Shown here: positions 1 through 8,786 of the stretch, piece after piece
How the letters are laid out: every line of letters begins with the position of its first letter
Numbering within the stretch: position 1 is the first letter of the stretch
Source: a virus
IMG/VR virus record: IMGVR_UViG_3300025645_000356
Location: 1-28,012 of that record
Length of the DNA stretch: 28,012 bases
Direction: 5' to 3' (one strand)
The notes under the pieces: generated by a model
Seen by the model: only the letters and a program-made list of their open reading frames with translations
What the model was told of the DNA's origin: nothing
Database searches by the model: none
Made by a program: the position numbers and the translations under genes

Positions 1-187
1 CCCGTACCTTTGTGGCTACAACCTTACTGCGGCCATCCTCGTAACCAAGGTCAACCTCGCCATCGTAGTAGCGTTGGGCCTTGATACGATCTTGGCTAAT
101 TTCGCCCTCAACAAAGTCCACCGCATCCGAGATTGCGCCCTGCACAATGCCTTCGATTTCGCTGCGTGATTTTGGTTTAAGTTCCAT
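1..187 (-). CDS. Portal (head-tail connector) protein, C-terminus beyond window
   Basis: Only the first 62 codons are inside the window; the gene runs off the left edge. The visible N-terminus ends in a segment of the type KAQRYYDGEVDLGYEDGRSK followed by VVATKVR. This YYDG...EGRS-x-VV signature is typical of the start of podovirus portal proteins, just before the first wing helices. The portal forms the dodecameric ring through which DNA is packaged and ejected. The start ATG (187-185) overlaps the stop of the upstream 548-aa gene as TAATG, which argues for translational coupling. The position at the distal end of the late operon, far from the terminase genes, is unusual. The identification rests on a short segment but the motif is distinctive. 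Confidence 0.75.
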   Translation of the reverse strand, partial: MELKPKSRSEIEGIVQGAISDAVDFVEGEISQDRIKAQRYYDGEVDLGYEDGRSKVVATKVR

Positions 188-1833
188 TATTGCTGGTCCT
201 CTTCAAATGCTCGACCCGTCATTGCGCCAATAGCAGGAGCGCCCTGTCGTCCTAATAAGCCGGGCGCAGCTAGGGCAGAAGTTAAAGCGCCGCGCCCCAA
301 AGGATTTCCATAAATTCCTTGAGAGGCAACGGTAAGTCCGAGGCCGCCGAGGATAGAAGCCTTTGGCCTGTTCTTAACTTGGTTTAAGTAAAGCATGAGC
401 GCTGCGCGGTCAGCTGTCCCAAGATCGGCTGTTGTCAGCCCAAGCACCTCTTCTGCCTCTTGTGCAAATTTCTGCTGAACGCCTTGACCCTTCGCTGTTT
501 TTAACTTTTTACTTGACTTATCAATGGCCTTAGAGGCTTGAGCAAGTTGTTTTGGGGTGAACACCCCTTTCTTAGCGGTTGCATTGGCAACTGCCGTTCT
601 GACGGGAAGCAATGTTTTCCAAGCGTTTTGAACATTTCTGTATTGCTCGGCAACTTCCGAGTTTGCACTGTTCATACTGTCTCGAACTAACTTTTGAACA
701 TTAAACAATGCAGTACCCAACTCCCTTTCAGATGCTGAATTGCTTGTAGAAAAATTTATAGCCTTAGCCCCAAGGTCGGAATCTATAGTGCTTAGTTGCC
801 TTCCCGAAACAAGCCTATCACCAGTCTTGCCAATAATATTGTTAACTATTGTTGAAAATTGCTTTGCTCCCTGATCCCCAAGCTCGTCGCTTTTTACAAG
901 AATTTTAAGCAATTCGTCTTCAAACTCGGAGTCAAAGTTTGCTGATAATTTTGGAATTATTTTATCGTAAGCATTTGAGATTTCGCTGTTTGCAAAATCA
1001 AAAGCATCATTTCCGGTTAAATTCTTTGGAACTTTTAGGCCCGACTTCAAGATTGACAACGCTGCGCGCGTTTTGGTTCCAGACTCATTTAATACTTTTA
1101 GGGCGTTGTTTATTGCAGCTCTATTAAAGTCTGCGGTTGCCCTTACTTGTTGCTCGGCAATAACGTCTCCGGCAAAGGGGACAGACGTAAGCTTTTGCTC
1201 AAACGCGGCTGTTTTCCCACCAAACTTTTGCCCCGGGGTCAAACGAACCCCTTTCTTTTTCAGTTCGCTGGCGGCTTTATTTAATTTTGGAAAAAGAAGG
1301 TCAGACGCCTTACCTGTAACCGCGCCAACAGTTCCGCCGATAGCTGCCGACTTAGCACGCTCAGTCGCACCGCCTTCTCCAGCGCCGAAGCCGTAAAGCG
1401 CGCCCTCTAAGCCCGCAACTTTTGCCGCGCCAGTTACGCCAGCTCTAGCCAAACCAGCTCCACCCAAAAGTGCGGTTGGAAGTGAACCAACAATTTCTGC
1501 GGTTAGTGCTGTGCCGGGATTTTGCTCTGAAAACTGGTCTATAGCTTGCCGGACCTGAGCCAACTTTTCTTCATACGGCATGTCGCCCTTGCGCAAAAAC
1601 GCTTCAATTTCATCAGCAAACCCAAAACTTAAACCCTGTAGCCCCGCCCGCGCCAAGCCAGCACCGTATGAGACCTCTTCAGTGTATTCGCCAGACGCGT
1701 CTATTTTGCCTTCTTTGGGTGATACTGGATTGTTTACTAAATATTGACGCACCACTGCCTCTTGCTCCGCCGCACTCATAGTGTCGGGTATGTCTCGCAG
1801 TATTGTTCCGTCCGGAAGCGTTACATCAACCAT
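187..1833 (-). CDS. Large virion protein, probable DNA-ejection/internal virion protein
   Basis: A 548-aa protein without a recognised enzymatic motif. It opens with VTLPDGTILRDIPDTMS followed by an AEQEAVVRQYL helix, an N-terminal pattern I associate with podovirus ejection proteins. Residues about 110-185 are rich in Gly and Ala (GGAGLARAGVTGAAKVAG, IGGTVGAVTG) and could form membrane-active hairpins. The rest is mostly predicted helix with Lys-rich stretches, and the C-terminus is again Gly/Ala-rich. It sits between another virion-type gene, with start and stop overlapping by one base at 1833, and the portal. A role in DNA ejection or as an internal core protein is inferred from composition and place, not from a catalytic signature. 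Confidence 0.5.
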   Translation of the reverse strand: MVDVTLPDGTILRDIPDTMSAAEQEAVVRQYLVNNPVSPKEGKIDASGEYTEEVSYGAGLARAGLQGLSFGFADEIEAFLRKGDMPYEEKLAQVRQAIDQFSEQNPGTALTAEIVGSLPTALLGGAGLARAGVTGAAKVAGLEGALYGFGAGEGGATERAKSAAIGGTVGAVTGKASDLLFPKLNKAASELKKKGVRLTPGQKFGGKTAAFEQKLTSVPFAGDVIAEQQVRATADFNRAAINNALKVLNESGTKTRAALSILKSGLKVPKNLTGNDAFDFANSEISNAYDKIIPKLSANFDSEFEDELLKILVKSDELGDQGAKQFSTIVNNIIGKTGDRLVSGRQLSTIDSDLGAKAINFSTSNSASERELGTALFNVQKLVRDSMNSANSEVAEQYRNVQNAWKTLLPVRTAVANATAKKGVFTPKQLAQASKAIDKSSKKLKTAKGQGVQQKFAQEAEEVLGLTTADLGTADRAALMLYLNQVKNRPKASILGGLGLTVASQGIYGNPLGRGALTSALAAPGLLGRQGAPAIGAMTGRAFEEDQQ

Positions 1834-3089
1834 TATCTAAAACCCCCTTGTCCGTTGTTAAGGGATTGATCCCATACCCTTTCCCTACCATTGCTTGAAG
1901 AGGCTGCGCTTGCATTGCCTGAAGATGTTGAAGACGCATTAAAAACGCTCATGTCTATCTCGTATGGCTCTATAGGCTCATATCCTTGAGACCCATAAAC
2001 TTGCCTAATTGCATTGTCGTGTACCCTTTTCCTTCGGTCGAACGATGCCATTTTTTGCTCAAGAAGATTTTTAATTTGGGTTGCAACAACTTCTTCATTT
2101 TGAAGAAGATCTACATCGCCACCAAGGTTTTGAATAATTCTGAGCGCGTCTTGTTCGGTCATTACTCCACCGCCAACTACCTCTAATCGAGATCGACCAA
2201 TTAACCCCTGCAAGAGGCTTCCAGCCACTTTAGTATTTAGTTCCGATGGTGAAAGTTCTGTGTATTCATCTCCAAAATAACCACTAAGCAGTGTTTTTGC
2301 GTTTGCGCTAAATTGATCCGCCAAGCGGCGCAAACCCTCGTTGGTGTTCCCTATTGAGCGCATGTATTTTTCAAAAGTTTTAATGCTTGAGCGGTCTGTT
2401 GTTAATTCGTCGCTCAGTTTATTGAACTGGGTAAAGTTGGGAATGGTTTGGCCAAAAGTCGAATCCAGAACCGGAGTGTACTTTGTAATGTCTAAATTTT
2501 TACGCTCACCGCCCTCACCTAGCTGGAAGTATTGGCCGGAGGCTGGGTCAAAGTTGACCTCACCGATAATATCACCTGTTTTAGAATCTCTATAAACTCC
2601 CTTACTCTGAATGCCCTTGGGTGATTTATATTGAGCCAGATAGCTTTCAAAGGTTAAATCTGGCTTGCTGGATTTAACCTGAAGCCAGTTTTTCATGTCG
2701 GTGGTCAAGTCCACTTTGCTGCCAGTACCCATTTGCTTTAGCTGCTTTTGACGACTAAACGCCAAATCAGCAGCCTTCTCACTCTGCATAACGCTAAACG
2801 CGTCCTTAACGCCAATCGTGCGGTTTAACACAGCATCGGCTAAATCATCACGACCTTGCGCTCGAAGCATAGCAACAGTTTTGTTTCGAGACATGTCTGC
2901 TACGCGCTGAACGCCTTGCTTGCGAATATCTGCGCCAATGCGCATGTCCTTCATAATTAAAGGGTCAAGCGCCGCAGCAAAGTTTTGGAAAGGGCTAAGG
3001 CCCGTGTCCTCACTTACCGTTGTTGCTTTGTCGAATAAGCCTAGGAGACCGCCACGCGGTTGACTTGGCTGCTGCGGATTCATGACCAT
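1833..3089 (-). CDS. Putative internal virion protein (418 aa)
   Basis: A 418-aa protein with no motif that I recognise. The N-terminus is low-complexity (PQQPSQPRGGLLGLFDKA), followed by long charged helices (residues about 50-130, many Arg, Lys and Gln) and a Ser/Asn-rich C-terminal tail (about 388-418) that looks disordered. Two ATG codons lie at the start (MVM); the first begins immediately after the TAA of the preceding gene. The composition and the unbroken run of late genes point to a structural or internal capsid protein. An assembly or ejection role is only inferred. Confidence 0.45.
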   Translation of the reverse strand: MVMNPQQPSQPRGGLLGLFDKATTVSEDTGLSPFQNFAAALDPLIMKDMRIGADIRKQGVQRVADMSRNKTVAMLRAQGRDDLADAVLNRTIGVKDAFSVMQSEKAADLAFSRQKQLKQMGTGSKVDLTTDMKNWLQVKSSKPDLTFESYLAQYKSPKGIQSKGVYRDSKTGDIIGEVNFDPASGQYFQLGEGGERKNLDITKYTPVLDSTFGQTIPNFTQFNKLSDELTTDRSSIKTFEKYMRSIGNTNEGLRRLADQFSANAKTLLSGYFGDEYTELSPSELNTKVAGSLLQGLIGRSRLEVVGGGVMTEQDALRIIQNLGGDVDLLQNEEVVATQIKNLLEQKMASFDRRKRVHDNAIRQVYGSQGYEPIEPYEIDMSVFNASSTSSGNASAASSSNGRERVWDQSLNNGQGGFR

Positions 3090-4019
3090 TTACTTATACC
3101 CCATTGCCTTGCGCTTAGCGTCCATAAACGGGCGAATGACAAGTTTAAGCGCTGGCACTTTTGCCACAATTTTTGCCACTCTTTCGCCATATTTGCTGTA
3201 AGCGTTGTAAAACCAGTTTGGTGAATAACCGATAACCCACTCGCGGAACTGCATCCATTTTGGATCATCCTCGCCGTAAACCTCACGGGCCACCCAGCAC
3301 ATTTGCCCTATAGTCTGCAAGTAACTAAGCAGGCCGGGGCTTTGTGATTCCGTAATTGTTTTAGCCCCGCCTTGCTGAGCAATGCCAAGCGCGCTTAGCG
3401 GTGCTTGAAGCGACTGCGCTGGCGCACCAGTGTAGCCAGCGTATTGCTGTCTGGCCGCGTCGATAAGTGCTTGCTGGATGCCCTGTTGCAACAGACCCTG
3501 CTGGGCTTGCTGCTGCTGGATTGCTTGGCTTGTGCCAAATGCCTGCTGGCCGAGTTGACCCATTTGAGACGCGGCACCAAGGCGAGCCTGACGGTCGGAC
3601 ATCGCAGCCTGCAACGCTTGGCTGTAGTTTTGCTGACGCTGCTGCGCTGCCATGTCGCCCGCCATGCGACCATACTCGCCAGCCATAACGCCTTCAGCAA
3701 CACCTTGGCGAGACCCGCCGAATGCGTTGGCCGCAGTTGCCTGCGCGCCGAGCGTGTTCATTGCCATCTGACGTTGCCGCTCAATGTCTTGTTGTGTGCG
3801 GTCAATAACCTCGCTAGTGTACGGGTTTGCGTACGCTCCGACTTGAAGTGGAGCCTGCATTGCGCGCTGCGTACCGCCGATTGCCCCCTGCAACGCCCCA
3901 GCAGCGGCTTGGTTTACGTTGAAACCCGGCTGTGGAGCCATTGGAGCTGGCTGGTATGTTGCGTTGGGCTGTGCAGTAGGCTGCGCCGCCATTGTTGGTG
4001 CTGGAGCTGGTCCTGCCAT
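3090..4019 (-). CDS. Ala/Gln-rich virion protein with C-terminal CWVAREVYG module
   Basis: A 309-aa protein. Residues 1-60 are Pro/Ala/Gln-rich and probably disordered. Residues about 75-215 are helical and extremely Gln- and Ala-rich (QQQQAQQGLLQQGIQQ). The last 70 residues form a distinct compact module beginning CWVAREVYGEDDPKW, with conserved-looking aromatic residues (FREWVIGYSPNWF) and a basic end (FMDAKRKAMGYK). I recall this C-terminal module as one that recurs at the ends of otherwise unrelated phage structural proteins, suggesting a shared docking or membrane-contact function; that is inference. A Shine-Dalgarno-like AAAGG precedes the ATG at 4019. A 53-nt gap separates it from the upstream 540-aa gene. 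Confidence 0.5.
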   Translation of the reverse strand: MAGPAPAPTMAAQPTAQPNATYQPAPMAPQPGFNVNQAAAGALQGAIGGTQRAMQAPLQVGAYANPYTSEVIDRTQQDIERQRQMAMNTLGAQATAANAFGGSRQGVAEGVMAGEYGRMAGDMAAQQRQQNYSQALQAAMSDRQARLGAASQMGQLGQQAFGTSQAIQQQQAQQGLLQQGIQQALIDAARQQYAGYTGAPAQSLQAPLSALGIAQQGGAKTITESQSPGLLSYLQTIGQMCWVAREVYGEDDPKWMQFREWVIGYSPNWFYNAYSKYGERVAKIVAKVPALKLVIRPFMDAKRKAMGYK

Positions 4020-4072
4020 TTTACACGCCTTTCTTTGCTGAAGATATTAAAGTTTTATACATCATGTTTATG

Positions 4073-5695
4073 CTAACTCGTCGCCGCCTTGAGTCTTGCC
4101 TTAGCCTCACTTGATCTCTTTTCGCTGGAAACTAATTGCCCATTAACGTAAACGCTATAACGGTCATTTTCCATAACAACGCCGTCTTTTAAGCCTTGCT
4201 GTAATTGAGACTTTTCAATGTCAGCTACTTTGCTCCGAAGAACATCTGTTGCATCATCTTTATCATAATTCCCATAACCGTTTTCTTTGAGCCATTGCTG
4301 AGCCGAATTTTTGCTTTTTGCTAGATTTAAAACCTCTGAAGTGTCAACGGTTTGGGCCAATGCGTCATCCTTGGCTTTCACAGCCGCTGCTGCCGCTAGT
4401 TCGTTTCTTCGAGAGCCTGAGCTTTCGTAATGTATTCCACCCGGCGCTCTGTCTGCTTCGAATTTCGCCAACGTGGCTGGGTCTGAGTAATCATTTACAA
4501 AGGTTGTAGGTAAGGGAGTAGTGTAACCCGGTATGGCGGTCATGCCTGTGTTTGGAAGCGATGTAAATCCAACAGGAGCAGGCTCTGGCACGGGAGTTAA
4601 GTCAGAAAACCCAAAGTTTGCGCTCCCGTAATCAGAACTAAACGCATTGGGATCAAAGTCATACCCGCCAGCTGTCGTCTTGCCTGTCATTGGGTTTGTG
4701 ATAGCCATGTTTGGATCGTAAGTTGACCCACCAGACTCGGCAAAGTTTTGGCCTTGCAGACCTATTGCATATTCCGGCGCGGCGCTACTTAATATGTTAT
4801 CAGCAATGTTTCCGGCAACCCCGGGAATTCCGGTGAGATTGCCGCTTAATCCACCAGTAACAAGAGAACCACCGTATGAGCCTGCGCTAGACGGGCTGTC
4901 AAAGGAAGGCTCAATATTTAGTAGACCCTTAGCCGTATCAACAATGGTGCTGTTTGCGTTGCCGAGATTGTTCATGTAAATATTGTCAGCAGCCAACTGA
5001 GCTGGATTACTCATAGACTGAGACTGATATGCAGCATACTGCTCTGGCGTCATTTGAGACTCGGCTGTGCGCGTCGGGTCAAAACTGTCAAGGCCGACTG
5101 AGTCAGCTATTATTTGGCTGTAGTCTGCTATTTCATCGTTAGTTAAAGTTGAGCCACTAGCCGTTCCAGCACCCATGCCACCAGTAGCAACACCAGCGCC
5201 AGCACCAGCGCCAGCAACACCACCTCCACCGCCAGCGCCAATCCCACCCAAATCACCCGGAGTAGACGCTACGGTGTAGTCAACTGGAGCTTGCATATTT
5301 GAGCCAGCAGCGCCTGTGAACGGGTCAATAAAGAAGCTATCTATATATTGCTTTTGACCGGGGCGGGCTTGCCCAAAGGCCTCAAGAGCTTGCTCATAAA
5401 TTGGCAGAGCAGAATAACCACGCACACCGCCTGCGTATGTCGTTGGCGCTGGCATACCACCAGAAATATCTTCCATTGACATTCCGCCACCGGGCAGGCC
5501 AAAAGCGCCAGCTGCTTGTGCCGTGCCTTGAAACGCAGCTTCCTGCGAGGGAGTAAACGCAGCAACGGTTGGGCCATACTCAGGAATAAACCCCAACTTT
5601 GAGATCTTGTCAGCTTGGGTTAGATTGCGCCGAGCCGCGTCCTCAATGTACTCTGGGACTGCAACCGTTGAAGAGGTTGATCCACCTTTTCCCAT
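4073..5695 (-). CDS. Gly/Ser-rich virion protein (540 aa)
   Basis: A 540-aa protein that starts MGKGGSTSSTVAVPEYIEDA followed by ARRNLTQADKISKLGF and YGPTVAAFTPSQEAAFQ. This N-terminal block is of the type found in marine and soil podovirus virion proteins. The middle has a Gly/Ala-only linker (residues about 152-185, containing GGGGGVAGAGAGAGV), followed by Asn/Ser/Gly-rich sequence. The C-terminal 100 residues are helical and charged. No catalytic motif is seen. The TAATG overlap with the next upstream gene at 5695 shows coupled translation with it. Function is unknown beyond a probable structural role. Confidence 0.45.
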   Translation of the reverse strand: MGKGGSTSSTVAVPEYIEDAARRNLTQADKISKLGFIPEYGPTVAAFTPSQEAAFQGTAQAAGAFGLPGGGMSMEDISGGMPAPTTYAGGVRGYSALPIYEQALEAFGQARPGQKQYIDSFFIDPFTGAAGSNMQAPVDYTVASTPGDLGGIGAGGGGGVAGAGAGAGVATGGMGAGTASGSTLTNDEIADYSQIIADSVGLDSFDPTRTAESQMTPEQYAAYQSQSMSNPAQLAADNIYMNNLGNANSTIVDTAKGLLNIEPSFDSPSSAGSYGGSLVTGGLSGNLTGIPGVAGNIADNILSSAAPEYAIGLQGQNFAESGGSTYDPNMAITNPMTGKTTAGGYDFDPNAFSSDYGSANFGFSDLTPVPEPAPVGFTSLPNTGMTAIPGYTTPLPTTFVNDYSDPATLAKFEADRAPGGIHYESSGSRRNELAAAAAVKAKDDALAQTVDTSEVLNLAKSKNSAQQWLKENGYGNYDKDDATDVLRSKVADIEKSQLQQGLKDGVVMENDRYSVYVNGQLVSSEKRSSEAKARLKAATS

Positions 5696-6057
5696 TATTC
5701 AAACTCCTTAACATAGGACGTGTGCAGTGGCTTCCAACCGTGCTTCGCCAATGGTTTTTTCCAGCCAAAGCGACCAGTCATGGTTAGGGCCGCGCATCCT
5801 TGCGCTTTTGCCCACTCTATCACATCGTTGTGCATATCCAAAATTTGCTCCAATTCACCGCCGCCAAGGAACACGTTTAAAACTTTCTTTCGCGGATATA
5901 CCACGATTTCAGTTACTATGCACCCCTTTGGCGTTGGCCACAACTGCATCGTACCCTTTTGCAAGCCAACAACCACATCCTCAAAGTTATGAGTGCCACC
6001 GCTGTAGCTTAAAGCTGCCTCAATCCAAGGCCTGCAGCGCGCTAGTTCTTCACTCAT
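5695..6057 (-). CDS. Small GNAT-like phage protein
   Basis: A 120-aa protein with the order beta strand, GGGE turn, helix, then GRFGWKKPLAKHGWK near the C-terminus. The pattern VTEIVVYPRKKVLNVFLGGG, then IEWAKAQGCAALTMTGRFGW, matches the shortened acetyltransferase-like (GNAT fold) proteins found among podovirus late genes. Many of these lack clear acetyl-CoA binding residues and may serve in morphogenesis rather than catalysis. It begins on an ATGA overlap with the upstream gene and ends in a TAATG overlap with the downstream one. The fold assignment comes from pattern recognition only. Confidence 0.5.
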   Translation of the reverse strand: MSEELARCRPWIEAALSYSGGTHNFEDVVVGLQKGTMQLWPTPKGCIVTEIVVYPRKKVLNVFLGGGELEQILDMHNDVIEWAKAQGCAALTMTGRFGWKKPLAKHGWKPLHTSYVKEFE

Positions 6058-6713
6058 CCATGCAGCCTCGTTATTGCAATAGTGGACGCCGGTGCTGCGG
6101 GTGCGAACGCCGTTGCCGCAGTTGCATCAAGAAAACCGCTGGTGCTGTCAACGGCCCACATAGCTTCCAAGTAATCTCCAGCGGAAAGGTCAAGTATTGC
6201 AGATCGGCTAACCACAAGAGTTGCGCCATTTTGATGCAAAGCGTTTTTCATAGTCGAACCAGCAAGGTCAACTCCGTTGACGCGAGGCCAAAACCAGAAG
6301 TTTACAGTTGAACTGGATGTAGACGAAATCTGCGCCGAAAAGCTAACCATGTACTCGCCAGCTTCCTCGAATACCAAGCGCGAGGCTGGTGTGCCGCTAG
6401 TAATGCCATCAGATGATGATAAAGTGTACGTTAAAGCGTACGCTGTGTTTATCGCAACAGCTGTTTGGTCAGTTGTAATTGAGCCGCTGGCATTGCCGTC
6501 TTCTAACACAACCTGAACCCACGCGCCGTTTTTACTCACGACCGGATACAAGTTTTCCCTGTCCCACATCAACGTGCCATCATCGGCAGCGCTTTCGTCG
6601 CCAGTCTGCTGAACCAGCGCAGAACGGGTTTGCGAGAGGTACGACATCATGCGCCGACCCCACGTCTGCCAGTCCTTATCTCGCGGCTCTGGTGGACGGT
6701 TTTGCTGCGTCAT
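6054..6713 (-). CDS. Putative jelly-roll (C1q/TNF-like) virion protein
   Basis: A 219-aa protein. The N-terminal 50 residues are polar and include WQTWGRRMMSYLSQTRS, a possible anchoring helix. Residues about 75-215 read as alternating beta strands with features of phage jelly-roll domains: a Phe-x-Glu-x-Gly-x-Tyr-x-Val-x-Phe-like strand (VFEEAGEYMVSFSAQISS), FWFWPRVNGVDLAGS, LDLSAGDYLEAMWAVDS and a final STIAITRLHG strand. Such domains usually form trimeric tips or decorations of phage particles. The start ATG overlaps the stop of the preceding gene (ATGA). The receptor-tip or decoration role is inferred. Confidence 0.5.
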   Translation of the reverse strand: MTQQNRPPEPRDKDWQTWGRRMMSYLSQTRSALVQQTGDESAADDGTLMWDRENLYPVVSKNGAWVQVVLEDGNASGSITTDQTAVAINTAYALTYTLSSSDGITSGTPASRLVFEEAGEYMVSFSAQISSTSSSTVNFWFWPRVNGVDLAGSTMKNALHQNGATLVVSRSAILDLSAGDYLEAMWAVDSTSGFLDATAATAFAPAAPASTIAITRLHG

Positions 6714-8191
6714 CGACGGCCACCGCCAACAGCTTCAAGCCGATTAATGCCAACGCGCCAGTCAGATAAGCGCTGACCCTCAACGCGCATCCGCACCTGA
6801 CGCCCGGTAAACCGCACCGATGTCGGGTTGCTCATGGAGTAAGGCCCGTATGACCGCTCAGTGCCATTCGGGTAAAAGCGCGTCTTAAAGACGGCATTTA
6901 CGTCACCTTGCGACTTTTCATCCGGCAGAAGCTCAGTCACGCTCATAACTTGATCCCCAGCGCCAATCCGGAACGGACCCGTCTCGGCGTAAGGTGTCAG
7001 CGCACCGTAATCAAAACCAATCTCATGCTCGTAAATTTTGTAATCCGCTGGATCAGCCATCATTGGCTGGCGGAATGCGCTGCGGTCAACGCCAGCTGTG
7101 CGGGCCAGCTCGCCAATGTACCATGTGTTTTCTGTGTAGTTAAACGTCACATAGCGATTGTTTTCCGTTGATGCTGCGCTTGGGTAAAACCAAGTAATCT
7201 CGCCAAACATGGAATTAGACATGCCAAACGATTTGCTGATCTGGCCACGGTTGATGTCGTTGAAAACATAATCTGACACGTCGCAGGGCAACTCCTGAAC
7301 CTGACCGCCCGTGTAAACGTAAAACGAATTAACGCCCATCCAGAATGCACCCGCATCCACAACAACGGCAGCCTGCTTTGCTGCAAGCCCGCAGGACGTG
7401 CCAACGCGCTCAATGCCGTAAACGTATGGCGGGCCAATGTAGTTAGCAACGTGGGCATCGCGTGTTGTCAAAAGCAAGGTTTGCCCGGCAACAGTCACGC
7501 CCTTCATCAATGCGCCAGACGTGTTTAGCTCAAGATCACCCGCCTCGTTTGTAGCGGCTGGCGTCCATGAATTGTTATCCTCACGGTCAGACCACTGCAC
7601 CTTGCGAGGATTGCCGCCCGCGCCAAGCGCAAACAAAAAACGCTCCTCAGTTACAACGCAACCAAGATTGCTTGTCGGCGCGTTAGACAAAACCGCAGCG
7701 GGCGTGCCTGTGCCGAGCTGCCATTCGTAAATCTTGCCATCGTCCTCGTTGCACGCCAGCAAGTATTCGCCCCACGTTTCCAAATCCCAGCTGGTCGCTG
7801 GCTGAATGCGAACTGTGTCAGGCCGAGCAATGCCGTATGCGTATGCGCCAAACTCCGCGCCGCCGTAGCCTGTGAAAGATATTGCGTCCTCACGTCCAGC
7901 AGTTAAGCCAACCGGAGTAATGTCATATCGAGCGCCAGTCTCAGCCCAAGCATAAAGTTTGTTGTATGTGCCAGCGGCAATCCAGCGGCTACTGTCGTTT
8001 GTGATCCAAGTGGCCATGCCGCGTATGCTTGCGTTTGCAGCGTTGTTGTTGCGCGTGCGCCACCCGCCTACCGGGCGCATAACGCCGTCATGCCAGCGAA
8101 TAAGGCTTGCATCACGCCAGCGGCCCATGCTCTGCAAGTCAGTGCCGTTGCGATAGACGCCAGCTGGAATGTTTAGATCAATTAAAGCCAT
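6710..8191 (-). CDS. Tail nozzle/stabilisation-type beta-propeller protein
   Basis: A 493-aa protein. I place the start at the ATG at 8191 (MALIDLNIPAGVYRNGT), which has a GAGAGG ribosome site upstream; a longer in-frame extension to 8248 is unlikely. The N-terminus, containing WRDASLIRWHDGVMRPVGGW, is characteristic of a podovirus virion family that I associate with tail nozzle or packaged-DNA stabilisation proteins. The body is beta-rich with repeated Trp/Gly motifs (TWITNDSSRWIAAGTYNKLY, RFLFALGAGGNPRKVQWSD, FWMGVNSFYVYTGG) compatible with a beta-propeller. The C-terminal 80 residues look like a beta-sandwich (VRFTGRQVRMRVEGQRLSDW). It lies between the fibre group and the jelly-roll gene, as expected for a tail-tip component. 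Confidence 0.55.
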   Translation of the reverse strand: MALIDLNIPAGVYRNGTDLQSMGRWRDASLIRWHDGVMRPVGGWRTRNNNAANASIRGMATWITNDSSRWIAAGTYNKLYAWAETGARYDITPVGLTAGREDAISFTGYGGAEFGAYAYGIARPDTVRIQPATSWDLETWGEYLLACNEDDGKIYEWQLGTGTPAAVLSNAPTSNLGCVVTEERFLFALGAGGNPRKVQWSDREDNNSWTPAATNEAGDLELNTSGALMKGVTVAGQTLLLTTRDAHVANYIGPPYVYGIERVGTSCGLAAKQAAVVVDAGAFWMGVNSFYVYTGGQVQELPCDVSDYVFNDINRGQISKSFGMSNSMFGEITWFYPSAASTENNRYVTFNYTENTWYIGELARTAGVDRSAFRQPMMADPADYKIYEHEIGFDYGALTPYAETGPFRIGAGDQVMSVTELLPDEKSQGDVNAVFKTRFYPNGTERSYGPYSMSNPTSVRFTGRQVRMRVEGQRLSDWRVGINRLEAVGGGRR

Positions 8192-8246
8192 TGTCGCCTC
8201 TCGGAAAACGCATTGCGGCCAATATAGCACATTGTACCAAATATGC

Positions 8247-8269
8247 AAAAGGCCAGCATATAGCTGGCC
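8247..8269 (-). terminator. Weak rho-independent terminator or attenuator in late operon
   Basis: GGCCAGC (8251-8257) and GCTGGCC (8263-8269) form a perfect 7-bp stem with a 5-nt loop. On the minus strand the stem is followed by TTTT (8250-8247). It lies between the 73-aa gene at 8291 and the nozzle-type gene starting at 8191. The short U-tract suggests partial termination, which would lower expression of distal virion genes relative to the fibre group. Confidence 0.55.
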
Positions 8270-8290
8270 AGTTGCGTTATATCGTGCGAG

Positions 8291-8512
8291 CTATTCAGCT
8301 TCGTCTTCCGCTGGCGCTTCCAAAGAGTCAGCCAGCATCTTAACAAACGCCTCACGACCCACTGAAAGCTGATCCAAGTTAAACTGAGCATTGCCCAGCT
8401 TTCGATCTAGGTCTTGCACATGGTTAAGCATAGCCTTCTGTGCGTCAGTGAAGTCTTCGATGTTGTATTCGATGTCGTTGACAGTAATGAGGTTCTTTTC
8501 GTTTTTACTCAT
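8291..8512 (-). CDS. Small fibre-associated protein, DUF6447-like
   Basis: A 73-aa acidic protein. It has a short N-terminal ITVNDIEYNIEDFTDAQKA segment (a beta strand pair typed as 'INGxxYxxxDLSxxAKA' in related small phage proteins), followed by one long amphipathic helix and an acidic Ala/Glu tail. The layout matches what I recall of the DUF6447 family found beside cyanophage fibre genes; the name is from memory and not verified. A strong AAAGGAGA site precedes the ATG. The function is unknown; a fibre assembly role is possible from context. Confidence 0.5.
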   Translation of the reverse strand: MSKNEKNLITVNDIEYNIEDFTDAQKAMLNHVQDLDRKLGNAQFNLDQLSVGREAFVKMLADSLEAPAEDEAE

Positions 8513-8536
8513 AACGGTCTCCTTTCAGGTTTGAGT

Positions 8537-8758
8537 TTAAGAGTTAGCTGCGATTGCAGCGTTTACCGCAGTCATGTCTTCTGTAGTCCAGAAGTCTTTA
8601 GCCACCATGATTTCGAGATGCTCTACGTTGCGTGACACAGTGTCAGCCCAATCAGCATCGTCCATGTCCTCTGGTTGCCCAGCGTTTAGCAAGTCAACAG
8701 AGTGACCCATTGCTGTGTAGTGCTGGGCAATCTCTTCTGCGGTTGGTGTATCCGTCAT
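8537..8758 (-). CDS. Small conserved fibre-adjacent protein
   Basis: A 73-aa acidic, helical protein. The core DMDDADWADTVSRNVEHLEI followed by MVAKDFWTTEDM resembles small proteins that follow tail-fibre genes in marine phages. No catalytic or metal-binding motif is visible. It has its own AAAGGAGAAAGA ribosome site and directly follows the tail fibre gene (28-nt gap). A chaperone or fibre cofactor role is only inferred from position. Confidence 0.5.
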   Translation of the reverse strand: MTDTPTAEEIAQHYTAMGHSVDLLNAGQPEDMDDADWADTVSRNVEHLEIMVAKDFWTTEDMTAVNAAIAANS

Positions 8759-8786
8759 GTCTTTCTCCTTTTCTGACTGGTTACGA

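Noticed and set aside
3405-4076. 223-codon plus-strand ORF opposite the Ala/Gln-rich virion gene
   Set aside because: Cys/Arg/Leu-rich composition is the complement of Gln/Ala codons; no ribosome site and it interrupts a continuous late operon.
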